19,179 nt of DNA from PWND01 sp964601515 (GTDB lineage: Bacteria > Bacteroidota > Bacteroidia > Bacteroidales > UBA7960): assembly GCA_964601515.1 (NCBI GenBank), contig CAZRNU010000053.1, positions 1 through 19,179 on the forward strand. Reading direction: 5' to 3'. Of this stretch, positions 7,194 to 13,084 are shown piece by piece. Made by a program: the position numbers and the translations under genes. The notes beneath the pieces are model-generated. The model ran no database searches. It was not told the DNA's origin and saw nothing but the letters and a program-made list of their open reading frames with translations. Each line of letters opens with the position of its first letter. The stretch's first letter is position 1.

Positions 7194-8789
7194 TTTCCTT
7201 TTAATAAATTCCACATATTCTTTAAACCTCTTATGTTTTCTTTCTTTTAAAACCAAAAGCGCTGCATTATATGCTGCTTTTACTGCAATAGGAACTCCAC
7301 CGCCCAGTTCAGCCCAATGGCCGCTAATATACAATCCTTTTAATGGAGTTTTATACCCTGCAACACCAAGCATTGAATTCTTCTTGCCGGGTTTTTGTCC
7401 CATCATGCTTCCACCATAATTATTTGTATATCTCCAAAATGTTATAGGAGTAGCAACATTATATTCAATAATGTGCTTTCTGATGTCATTTTTTAAAAAT
7501 TCCTCAAGTCTGTCAATTATTACTTCTGCATACCTGTGTTTCAGCTTTTTATAATTATCTCCTCTTACAATATCACCTCTTTCGTTTTTAGTAGTTTCCC
7601 AAGTGTTGTGACTTTCAAAAGATGTAGGCATAATAATAGTAAGAGAACCTTTGCCTTCAGGAGCCAATCCTTTATTTCTGGCCGATTGAGAAAAAACAGA
7701 CAGATGACTTATAGGAGTTTCAGGATTATCAATGTTTGATTGCTTTAGTTCGTATTTATTGAACATTATAAGCTCTTCATCAAGACCAAATTTTTCTGCA
7801 GGACAATCTAGTGAAATATTAAGAACTATTGCAGAGTCGTATAATTCAGCCGATTTAAGCTTTTTCAACATTTTTTTTGGCCTGTACTCTTTAGGCATTA
7901 TATCTTCATAAAGAGAAATAATATCACAGGCAGCTATAACATTTGAACAAAGGATTTCATGTTTCTGCTTTTTTTGTTCAAAAATCACAGAGTTGCATCT
8001 GCCATTTTTGTGAGTAATTTTCTCGGCTTTTGCATTGTTGAAAACTTGACCGCCAAGCTCAATAGTCTTTGTTTCAAGCCATTTTGGGTACGACTGGCTG
8101 CCATCTTTGGGAGGATTCTGGAAATCTTTATTATACGCCCAGGCAATAGGTATAAGACAAGAAAGCAAATCAGGCTCGTTAGAGAAAATCTCATGAAACA
8201 CAGGCGATTTGAAGTATCTGTTTAGTCCTTTGATTTTTCCTTTCTTTCCCGAGTATTTTATAAACTTTATAAAAGGCAATGCATATTTCAGTCTTTTAAG
8301 ATGATACCCTATTTTCTCTATGTTATTCATAGTATCACTTGTTCTATAGTATTCATGAAAACTTTTAAACAAAGGAGTCATCTTTTTTGCAGATTGAAAA
8401 AATTCTTCAATGCCGGCTTTATCATCAGGGAAATCTTTTATAAGAATATTCTTTAAATCGTCAGGATTGTCGGTGAGAATGTAATCGAAATTTCTACCTA
8501 AAAATCTTTTAATCCTATGCTGATTTTTTGCAACCGGAAAGTCGTTGCCAATAATATTAAACACTTTAGTAACAACACCTTCAGCGTTGCAATGATTGAG
8601 CCAGTGAATTGAAGTATCGAATGAGAATCCGTTTTTCACATATTTTGCAAGATAGCCACCCGTTTGCGCACTTTGTTCAAGAACAATAGTTTTCAAACCA
8701 ACATTATTGAGCAATGCAGCCGCAGTAAGACCACTAATACCACCTCCAATAACAACAACATCCGCAGATAAAATGCTTATAACACCCAT
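7188..8789 (-). CDS. FAD-dependent oxidoreductase, CrtI / retinol-saturase-like
   Basis: This is a flavoprotein of the phytoene desaturase and all-trans-retinol 13,14-reductase superfamily, 533 residues. A Rossmann motif for FAD starts the protein (DVVVIGGGISGLTAAALL, about residues 10-27), followed by the superfamily's TGGYLAKY...FDTSIHWL segment. Near the C-terminus the FAD-closing motif GLYISGHWAELGGGVPIAVKAAY is intact. The natural substrate cannot be told from sequence: no carotenoid genes are nearby, so a carotenoid role is not supported, and a reductase of another isoprenoid or polyene is equally possible. The start at 8789 places the Rossmann strand at the usual distance from the N-terminus. 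The stop codon is embedded in a repeat array. Confidence 0.85.
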   Translation of the reverse strand: MGVISILSADVVVIGGGISGLTAAALLNNVGLKTIVLEQSAQTGGYLAKYVKNGFSFDTSIHWLNHCNAEGVVTKVFNIIGNDFPVAKNQHRIKRFLGRNFDYILTDNPDDLKNILIKDFPDDKAGIEEFFQSAKKMTPLFKSFHEYYRTSDTMNNIEKIGYHLKRLKYALPFIKFIKYSGKKGKIKGLNRYFKSPVFHEIFSNEPDLLSCLIPIAWAYNKDFQNPPKDGSQSYPKWLETKTIELGGQVFNNAKAEKITHKNGRCNSVIFEQKKQKHEILCSNVIAACDIISLYEDIMPKEYRPKKMLKKLKSAELYDSAIVLNISLDCPAEKFGLDEELIMFNKYELKQSNIDNPETPISHLSVFSQSARNKGLAPEGKGSLTIIMPTSFESHNTWETTKNERGDIVRGDNYKKLKHRYAEVIIDRLEEFLKNDIRKHIIEYNVATPITFWRYTNNYGGSMMGQKPGKKNSMLGVAGYKTPLKGLYISGHWAELGGGVPIAVKAAYNAALLVLKERKHKRFKEYVEFIKRKG

Positions 8790-8821
8790 ACGATTTTAGA
8801 AACAATTATAAAAATAACCTC

Positions 8822-8829
8822 CAAAACTA
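8822..8829 (-). promoter_or_regulatory. Possible -7 box of the FAD oxidoreductase gene
   Basis: On the minus strand this reads TAGTTTTG, matching TAnnTTTG, 33 bp upstream of the ATG. No good -33 TTG is seen at the right distance. Confidence 0.3.
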
Positions 8830-8862
8830 CACAAAATTTTTCAGGAAAGTGAGTGAGGTAAT

Positions 8863-8910
8863 GTGATAATGTGATAATGTGCCAATGTGCCAATGTGTCA
8901 ATTGGGTAAT
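8863..8910. repeat. 8-bp tandem array
   Basis: Units are gtgataat twice, gtgccaat twice, gtgtcaat, then a degenerate tgggtaat. It lies between the start of the FAD oxidoreductase and the first copy of the 38-bp element. Confidence 0.85.
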
Positions 8911-8934
8911 TAGCTGTTGCGTAAAATTTTTTTT

Positions 8935-8972
8935 GATAATAATACCGCGTAGCGGTTAGGATATTGTAAAAA
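8935..8972. repeat. 38-bp element, copy 1, flanking the RloAB cassette
   Basis: This copy is 35/38 identical to 11039-11076 and in the same orientation. Its core ACCGC-GTA-GCGGT (8944-8956) is a perfect 5-bp hairpin. It lies just downstream of the rloB stop codon. Confidence 0.85.
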
Positions 8973-9034
8973 ACAATAGTATGCAAATTGGTTAAAGAAA
9001 AAATGAGACTAATTCACAAATATGCATTGCATCT

Positions 9035-9595
9035 TTATAGTTTCTTACTTTTTACATCCTCTAGAATTTCAATAAAAACATAGAAGTTTGTTGATGGATT
9101 TTTAAATAATTCTAGTTGCTTTGCACGATTGCACGCATCAATGCACTTTTCCCTTAATTTGACCTTTAAAAGATTGGCTATTTCCCCTTTTTTATAATTG
9201 CACCTATTCCTATTGCTCAATTCTCTAATACAATCAGCTCCTGTTAAGGATGCTGTTTGGTTTTTGTAATGTAGCAAAAACCATAATTCAATGGTTGGAT
9301 TTGAAGCAATTAGTATCATTTTATCAATCTTTTTAAGATTTTCTATCAGCCCAGGTATATCTGCATCATAAATCAAAAAATCCTTATCTTTTTCATGGAT
9401 GGGTTTTCCTTTTTTAAAAGAGTTAATAAAGCGTTCGTCAATACTTGAACCAGCAACTTTGGAAACAATTTCTACAGGCAGTCTATATTCGGAACGTAAA
9501 AACCTGATATAAGCCTCTTCTGTTTCACCCTCACAAAAAACCCAAAAGTGAGGATTTATTTTTTTACCTTTAGCTGCTTGACGCTTACTTTTCAT
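9035..9595 (-). CDS. rloB: RloB family protein (AbiLii-like), putative nuclease of a defence pair
   Basis: This is a 186-residue RloB-domain protein, a TOPRIM-like fold regularly paired with an AAA ATPase in abortive-infection (AbiL) and restriction-linked loci. Visible motifs are the acidic CEGETEE (residues 21-27), a YDAD pair (76-79) fitting a TOPRIM DxD, and the hallmark SNPTIELW-FLLHY (98-110). The family is usually about 190-220 residues, so this is complete. Its ATG overlaps the end of rloA by 11 bp, indicating translational coupling. Function as a phage-defence effector is inferred from the family; the target is unknown. A plain OLD-type nuclease is less likely because the SNPxxELW motif is specific. 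Confidence 0.88.
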   Translation of the reverse strand: MKSKRQAAKGKKINPHFWVFCEGETEEAYIRFLRSEYRLPVEIVSKVAGSSIDERFINSFKKGKPIHEKDKDFLIYDADIPGLIENLKKIDKMILIASNPTIELWFLLHYKNQTASLTGADCIRELSNRNRCNYKKGEIANLLKVKLREKCIDACNRAKQLELFKNPSTNFYVFIEILEDVKSKKL

Positions 9596-10844
9596 TTAAT
9601 AATGCTTTAAGCTGTTCAAATGAATCATTAACTATTGGAATTGCATCGAAACGTCCTTGCATATATGCCTTTTCCAAATCCATAGTATCTCTGAAATCGC
9701 TATAATCATATAAAGAGTATAAATCCGAAGAGCCATTCATACCTTTATTAACAAAATAAATTTGGTCTTTACGAAACTTTTTGAGGTCTAAAAATTGAGT
9801 GTTATGAGTTGTACAAAGCAACTGAGCCTTTTCACCTGCTCTAAATAAATTAAAAATGTATTCGATAATCTTTGGATGCAAGCTTTCTTCTATCTCATCA
9901 ATAAGTAACACCTTATTGTTCTTGATAACATCTAAAAGTGTAAGCATAATAAAGAATAACCTTATTGTACCTTGCGACTCTTCGGTAAGAAAATCAAATA
10001 CTACCCCGGTATTGGATTTGTGAGTAGTTTTTATTTGCAAATGATCTTGTACGACATCTTCAACTTTTAAAGTCATACTTGTTAAATCGGCTTGAATGTT
10101 TTTGCCAGACTTTTTAAGTATTTTTATTTTTACATCCTCAATGTCACTATCAGCTATTTTAAGAGCATCAATTAATTGATGTTTATTTTGATTAGTAATG
10201 TTCTCAATTGCCGAAATCCCAAATCCAACATAATTTAAAATGAATATTCTATTGAAATAATTAAATATCTCTTTAGCCAAATCTCTATCCATTTGACTTG
10301 CTCTGGATATATATAAAGTCTTATCAGAAGTGTTTTCAGCTACATCAAATGGTCTTTTTATAACATCTGTAAATGTATATTTTTCTTTTTTTGTTTTTCC
10401 GCTTCTTTCATCACGAGTAAATATCTCTTTTATGCGACCTTTAGGATAATAATACAATGCTTCGGTAATTATTGCAGTGCGCGACAATGAAAAGGAGTAT
10501 TCATATTCTATTTCATTCAACACAAACCTAATGAAGTAACTGCTTGGCTTGTTTACATAGTTCTCGAACTTAAAGGGAGTGAAATTAAAAATTGTATTCT
10601 GGTTATGATTATGAGACTCAAAAACCATAGCATTGCAAAAACGAATTGCCTTGATAATATTGCTTTTTCCTGATGCATTTGCGCCGTATATAATCAGTGT
10701 TTTTAAAACCTCCGATTTATTCTCATCAAAAACATTGTTTTTCAATGCTTTTGCATTTGCAGACTTTAAATTGGCTGCTCGAAAGTCTAAAACAACTTCA
10801 TCCTTTATGGAGAAAAAATTACTAATTCGAATTTCTAGTACCAT
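9585..10844 (-). CDS. rloA: RloA-like AAA ATPase of the RloAB/AbiL defence pair
   Basis: This is an ABC/SMC-type ATPase without a long coiled coil, 419 residues. The N-terminal strand IRISNFFSIKDEVVLDF is typical of the RloA/OLD group. Walker A is GANASGKS (54-61), the signature region contains EESQGT (288-293), Walker B is VLLIDEIEESLHP (312-324) and the switch histidine is in CTTHNTQ (344-350). It is likely the sensor or motor that controls RloB. It is the first gene of a two-gene operon with a good promoter 29-57 bp upstream. The cassette is bounded by two copies of a 38-bp element, which suggests acquisition as a unit. Confidence 0.88.
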   Translation of the reverse strand: MVLEIRISNFFSIKDEVVLDFRAANLKSANAKALKNNVFDENKSEVLKTLIIYGANASGKSNIIKAIRFCNAMVFESHNHNQNTIFNFTPFKFENYVNKPSSYFIRFVLNEIEYEYSFSLSRTAIITEALYYYPKGRIKEIFTRDERSGKTKKEKYTFTDVIKRPFDVAENTSDKTLYISRASQMDRDLAKEIFNYFNRIFILNYVGFGISAIENITNQNKHQLIDALKIADSDIEDVKIKILKKSGKNIQADLTSMTLKVEDVVQDHLQIKTTHKSNTGVVFDFLTEESQGTIRLFFIMLTLLDVIKNNKVLLIDEIEESLHPKIIEYIFNLFRAGEKAQLLCTTHNTQFLDLKKFRKDQIYFVNKGMNGSSDLYSLYDYSDFRDTMDLEKAYMQGRFDAIPIVNDSFEQLKALLNEK

Positions 10845-10872
10845 TTTAATGTTTGTTTTTGTAAATTATTTG

Positions 10873-10901
10873 CAAATATAGCTACTAATTTCAAAATACA
10901 A
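10873..10901 (-). promoter_or_regulatory. Promoter of the rloAB operon
   Basis: On the minus strand there is a TTG (10899-10901), 18 bp, then TATATTTG (10873-10880), matching the Bacteroidota -33/-7 consensus. The expected start point is near 10866, leaving a leader of roughly 20 nt before the rloA ATG. Confidence 0.65.
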
Positions 10902-11038
10902 CTATTTTATACAAATTTATTTTCTAGCCTGCATGTTTCTTTCGGCACACTTGCATACAAAGGCTAGCCGCTTGCCTTTGCTTATGATTTCATACCATTT
11001 CATTGCCATCCAGGGAAAGTTGAGTAAAAGACTTTTTA

Positions 11039-11076
11039 GATAATAATATCGCTTAGCGGTTAAGATATTGTAAAAA
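11039..11076. repeat. 38-bp element, copy 2, flanking the RloAB cassette
   Basis: This direct repeat of 8935-8972 has three differences. Its core ATCGC-TTA-GCGGT keeps the hairpin through one T-G (wobble in RNA) pair. Confidence 0.85.
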
Positions 11077-11088
11077 GAAACATACCGA

Positions 11089-11126
11089 AAACATATACCG
11101 TGCAGCGGTTATGGAATGTAAAGTTT
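11089..11126. repeat. Diverged third copy of the 38-bp element
   Basis: Only the core and some flank are conserved: ACCGT-GCA-GCGGT (11097-11109) followed by a tATGGaaTGTAAA-like tail. The hairpin is again kept by a wobble pair at a different position. Confidence 0.5.
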
Positions 11127-11253
11127 GTATTGATAATATGTTTATGATAAATATTATAATCGAGGTAAATAATGTAAAACAAAATAAAGCATTATAAAAC
11201 AAGAGCTTCAATTAATGTGAATAACTTTTTTAATGAAAATAGAATTTTTATCG

Positions 11254-11261
11254 TAGATTTG
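11254..11261 (+). promoter_or_regulatory. -7 box of the first cas6 gene
   Basis: TAGATTTG matches TAnnTTTG perfectly. The -33 region at the right spacing is only T-rich. A start near 11266 would give a leader of about 29 nt. A tiny frame, ATG ATT AAA ATT ATA TAA, sits at 11279-11296 and overlaps the cas6 start. Confidence 0.45.
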
Positions 11262-11294
11262 AAGGAAAACAAGTTTAATGATTAAAATTATATA

Positions 11295-12131
11295 ATGAGA
11301 TTTGGTATAACAGTTGAAAATGTTACTAAGCAATTAGTTCCGATAAATTATCAGTATCCTTTATCTGCATGGATCTATAAAGTGTTTAATAATGCTGATG
11401 AGGTTTTTTCTGAATGGCTGCATAATTACGGTTATGCATTTAATGGAGACAGGAAGTTTAAGTTGTTTACTTTTTCCGGTATTGAATTTAGCCAAGCCAG
11501 ATTGATAAACATGGCAGAAAGTAATATTTTTCTTGAAGTTCCAAGTGGAAGGCATAAAATATCACTTTCATTTTATATGGAAGAAGCTGCATCAAACTTT
11601 ATCACCGGATTGTTTCGCAAACAAGAATTGGTTTTAGCAGAGAAAGGATTCAAAGCAGAATTTCAAATAACCGCTGTAGAGAAAAACCCTGAGCCCAACT
11701 ACAAACAGAACAAGGAATTTCAATGCTTGTCACCAATAGTGGTTACTATTCCTGAAATGCAAAACGAAAAGCTAAGAGCTACATATTTGGCTCCGGATTA
11801 TCATAATTATTCAGAACTGATAAAAGAAAACCTTGTAAAGAGATACGTTGCTGCACATAATAAAGTGCTTGAAGGAGTGAACTATACAAATAAACATGAA
11901 GAATATCTGGTTGATTTACCATTTGATATTGATAAATGGGATTTTAAAGTAATATCAAAACCAAAATCTAAGTTGCAAACAATAAAATCAGGCACTGAAG
12001 CCCAAACCAAAGTAAGAGGATTTGTATTTGACTTTGAATTAACTGCCCCTGTAGAACTTATGAAGTTTTTATACTATTCAGGGATAGGAGAGAAAGGCAG
12101 TTTGGGATTTGGATGTGTGGGGGTGAGGTGA
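11295..12131 (+). CDS. cas6: CRISPR pre-crRNA endoribonuclease Cas6 (first copy)
   Basis: This RAMP-fold endoribonuclease cuts the precursor CRISPR RNA in its repeats. The N-terminal strand leads into NYQYPLSAWIYKV (18-30). H43 in the WLHNYGY segment (41-47) is the likely catalytic histidine, followed by the family's KLFTFSGI (about 55-62). The C-terminus carries the glycine-rich RNA-binding loop GIGEKGSLGFGCVGV (263-277). At 278 residues it is a full-length Cas6. It differs strongly from the shorter Cas6 encoded 284 bp downstream and may act on another repeat type. It is separated from the rest of the cas operon by the RNA module at 12199-12406. Base composition is AT-rich, as in the second cas6, but unlike cas5 and cas3. 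Confidence 0.9.
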   Translation: MRFGITVENVTKQLVPINYQYPLSAWIYKVFNNADEVFSEWLHNYGYAFNGDRKFKLFTFSGIEFSQARLINMAESNIFLEVPSGRHKISLSFYMEEAASNFITGLFRKQELVLAEKGFKAEFQITAVEKNPEPNYKQNKEFQCLSPIVVTIPEMQNEKLRATYLAPDYHNYSELIKENLVKRYVAAHNKVLEGVNYTNKHEEYLVDLPFDIDKWDFKVISKPKSKLQTIKSGTEAQTKVRGFVFDFELTAPVELMKFLYYSGIGEKGSLGFGCVGVR

Positions 12132-12198
12132 TGTATAAAACTATGGGGAGTTTTGATACTTTGCAGGTGTGTGAAAAAAAACAATTGAAGACATTGAA

Positions 12199-12219
12199 AA
12201 TAAATTTACATTAACTTGG
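12199..12219 (-). promoter_or_regulatory. Protospacer-like target of the degenerate CRISPR guide, over the -33 box
   Basis: Read on the minus strand, positions 12216 down to 12199 match the guide spacer 12357-12374 at 16 of 18 positions. The two mismatches fall at spacer positions 6 (which would be an rG-dT wobble) and 12. Directly 5' of the protospacer, 12219-12217 read CCA, in the place of a type I PAM. The plus-strand TTG of the tRNA-like gene's promoter (12216-12218) overlaps this site, so a bound Cascade would block polymerase. The match stops after position 18, close to where the second degenerate repeat begins. Confidence 0.75.
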
Positions 12220-12246
12220 TAAATTAAAAAACATTTCTTAATTTTG
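12216..12246 (+). promoter_or_regulatory. Promoter of the tRNA-like RNA (creT-like)
   Basis: TTG (12216-12218), 20 bp, then TAATTTTG (12239-12246) matches the Bacteroidota consensus in both boxes and in spacing. Transcription should begin around 12251, exactly where the stem of the tRNA-like RNA begins. Confidence 0.75.
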
Positions 12247-12254
12247 CTGTCTCA

Positions 12255-12325
12255 AAAGAGATAGCTTAACGGATAAAGCCGGGTGCACTAAGCCCGAGAT
12301 ATTGGTTCGAATCCATTTCTCTTTT
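12255..12325 (+). ncRNA. tRNA-like RNA, tRNA-Arg-derived (candidate guarded toxin)
   Basis: A full cloverleaf can be drawn. The acceptor stem AAAGAGA (12255-12261) with TCTCTTT (12318-12324) is 7/7 paired. The D-arm GCTT-AACGGATA-AAGC (12264-12279) is 4/4 paired, with GG in the loop. The anticodon arm CGGGT-GCACTAA-GCCCG (12280-12296) has one wobble pair. The T-arm ATTGG-TTCGAAT-CCATT (12301-12317) has one mismatch. The D-arm and the loop ending CTAA resemble tRNA-Arg(YCU). Unusual points are a missing base 26, C instead of U at 33, formal anticodon ACU, a 4-nt variable loop and no encoded CCA. The acceptor stem extends outward (CTC 12251-12253 with GAG 12328-12330, two-base bulge) and its 3' strand runs into six T. 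Whether it works as a tRNA, decoy or toxin is unknown. Confidence 0.75.
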
Positions 12326-12326
12326 T

Positions 12327-12403
12327 TGAGGTAATCGAACCCATTGGAATTGAAAAAGTTAGTGTAATTTTATTAAATCAATCGAACCAACTGGAATCTA
12401 ATA
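12327..12403 (+). ncRNA. Degenerate mini-CRISPR guide: repeat - 17-nt spacer - repeat (creA-like)
   Basis: Two degenerate repeats, 12327-12356 and 12374-12403, share 21 of 30 bases (core aatcgaaccNaNtggaat at 12333-12350 and 12380-12397). The first ends in ATTGAAAA (12349-12356), fitting the 8-nt ATTGAAAN handle of type I-B crRNAs. The second has a decayed 3' end. Between them is a 17-nt spacer, about half the usual length, that matches the promoter of the adjacent tRNA-like gene. This is the architecture of CreA antitoxin RNAs in CreTA modules. The true chromosomal repeat is outside the window, so repeat identity is inferred. The second repeat ends 11 bp before the next cas6 ATG, so the RNA may be cut out of a cas mRNA leader. 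Confidence 0.7.
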
Positions 12404-12414
12404 AAACTATAAAT

Positions 12415-13071
12415 ATGAGAATACACATTATTACAAATCAAACCAAATCGATAGTTCCATACAACTACCAACCGGTTTTAACTGGAGCATTGCATAAATG
12501 GCTAGGAAAAAACCGTGTGCATGATGATATTTCATTATACTCATTTTCTTGGTTACAAGGAGGTAAGGCAAGCAAATCAGGTATAAAATTTGAAAACGGA
12601 GCTAATTTTTTTATTAGTGCTTATGATGAAAGCTTTATCCAAACGATTATTAATGGGATTAAAGCAAATCCAGAAATAGGATATGATTTAAGTGTACGTG
12701 AAATCATTATTCAAGAAGACCCAGTTTTTAATGAAGAAGTATTATTTTTTTGTGCAAGTCCTGTTTTAATCAAGCGAAGAATAGACGATAAAGATGTACA
12801 CTACACCTTTAATGATGAAAAGTGCAATTTGTTAATGACAGAGACTCTTAAAAACAAAATGAAAAAAGCTGGTTTAAGTCCTAATGCTTTTAATGTTGAG
12901 TTTGATAAAAATTATCAAAATGCAAAAACTAAGTTGATATATTACAATAATATTGGTAACAAAGTAAATATTTGCCCTATAAGAATAACCGGAAGCCTAG
13001 AGCAACTAACCTTTGCTTGGAATGTAGGCGTGGGCAATTCCACGGGAATTGGTTTTGGGGCGTTGAAATAA
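12415..13071 (+). CDS. cas6: CRISPR endoribonuclease Cas6 (second, short copy)
   Basis: A second Cas6-family protein of 218 residues. It shares the layout of the first: NYQPVLTGALHKWL (17-30), a histidine at H36 in KNRVHDD aligned with the catalytic position, SFSWL, a SPVL segment and the C-terminal loop NVGVGNSTGIGFGALK (203-218). It is about 60 residues shorter than the upstream Cas6 but keeps both ferredoxin-like halves, so it is probably complete. It is the first gene of the contiguous run to cas5 (13 bp gap), cas3 and cas8, and is the best candidate for processing the crRNAs of this effector. Its start codon lies just after the degenerate repeats, so its own product may cut its mRNA leader. 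Confidence 0.85.
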   Translation: MRIHIITNQTKSIVPYNYQPVLTGALHKWLGKNRVHDDISLYSFSWLQGGKASKSGIKFENGANFFISAYDESFIQTIINGIKANPEIGYDLSVREIIIQEDPVFNEEVLFFCASPVLIKRRIDDKDVHYTFNDEKCNLLMTETLKNKMKKAGLSPNAFNVEFDKNYQNAKTKLIYYNNIGNKVNICPIRITGSLEQLTFAWNVGVGNSTGIGFGALK

Positions 13072-13084
13072 AAATGTAAGATAT

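Larger units (their letters stand above)
10902..11253. other. Non-coding stretch between rloAB and cas6
   Basis: No gene is supported in this gap of about 350 bp. It contains two overlapping, mutually exclusive inverted repeats: CTAGCCT (10924-10930) with AGGCTAG (10961-10967), and CAAAGGC (10958-10964) with GCCTTTG (10974-10980, 9-nt loop). After these come the second 38-bp element and a third, diverged copy. The remaining bases (about 11125-11250) are very AT-rich and show nothing else. Confidence 0.7.

Noticed and set aside
11210..11240. Second target of the guide at the promoter of the first cas6
   Set aside because: The minus strand has only AAGTTA in common with the spacer start, with no CCA motif and no further pairing.
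12136..12155. Terminator after the first cas6 (AAAACT-atgggg-AGTTTT)
   Set aside because: The stem is only 6 bp and mostly A-T, without a T run. It is too weak to list.
12255..12325. A normal tRNA-Ser(ACU) or tRNA-Arg gene
   Set aside because: C33, a missing base 26 and a formal ACU anticodon without the long variable arm of tRNA-Ser argue against a working decoder. It was kept as tRNA-like RNA.
12344..12372. A separate promoter for the guide and second cas6 (TTG, 18 bp, TAATTTTA)
   Set aside because: The -7 box ends in A instead of G and it would start inside the guide, cutting off the first repeat. Not supported.
12327..12403. An ordinary CRISPR array with two repeats
   Set aside because: The two copies share only 21/30 bases, the spacer is 17 nt instead of the usual mid-thirties, and the second repeat lacks the ATTGAAA end. 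It fits a degenerate regulatory guide better.
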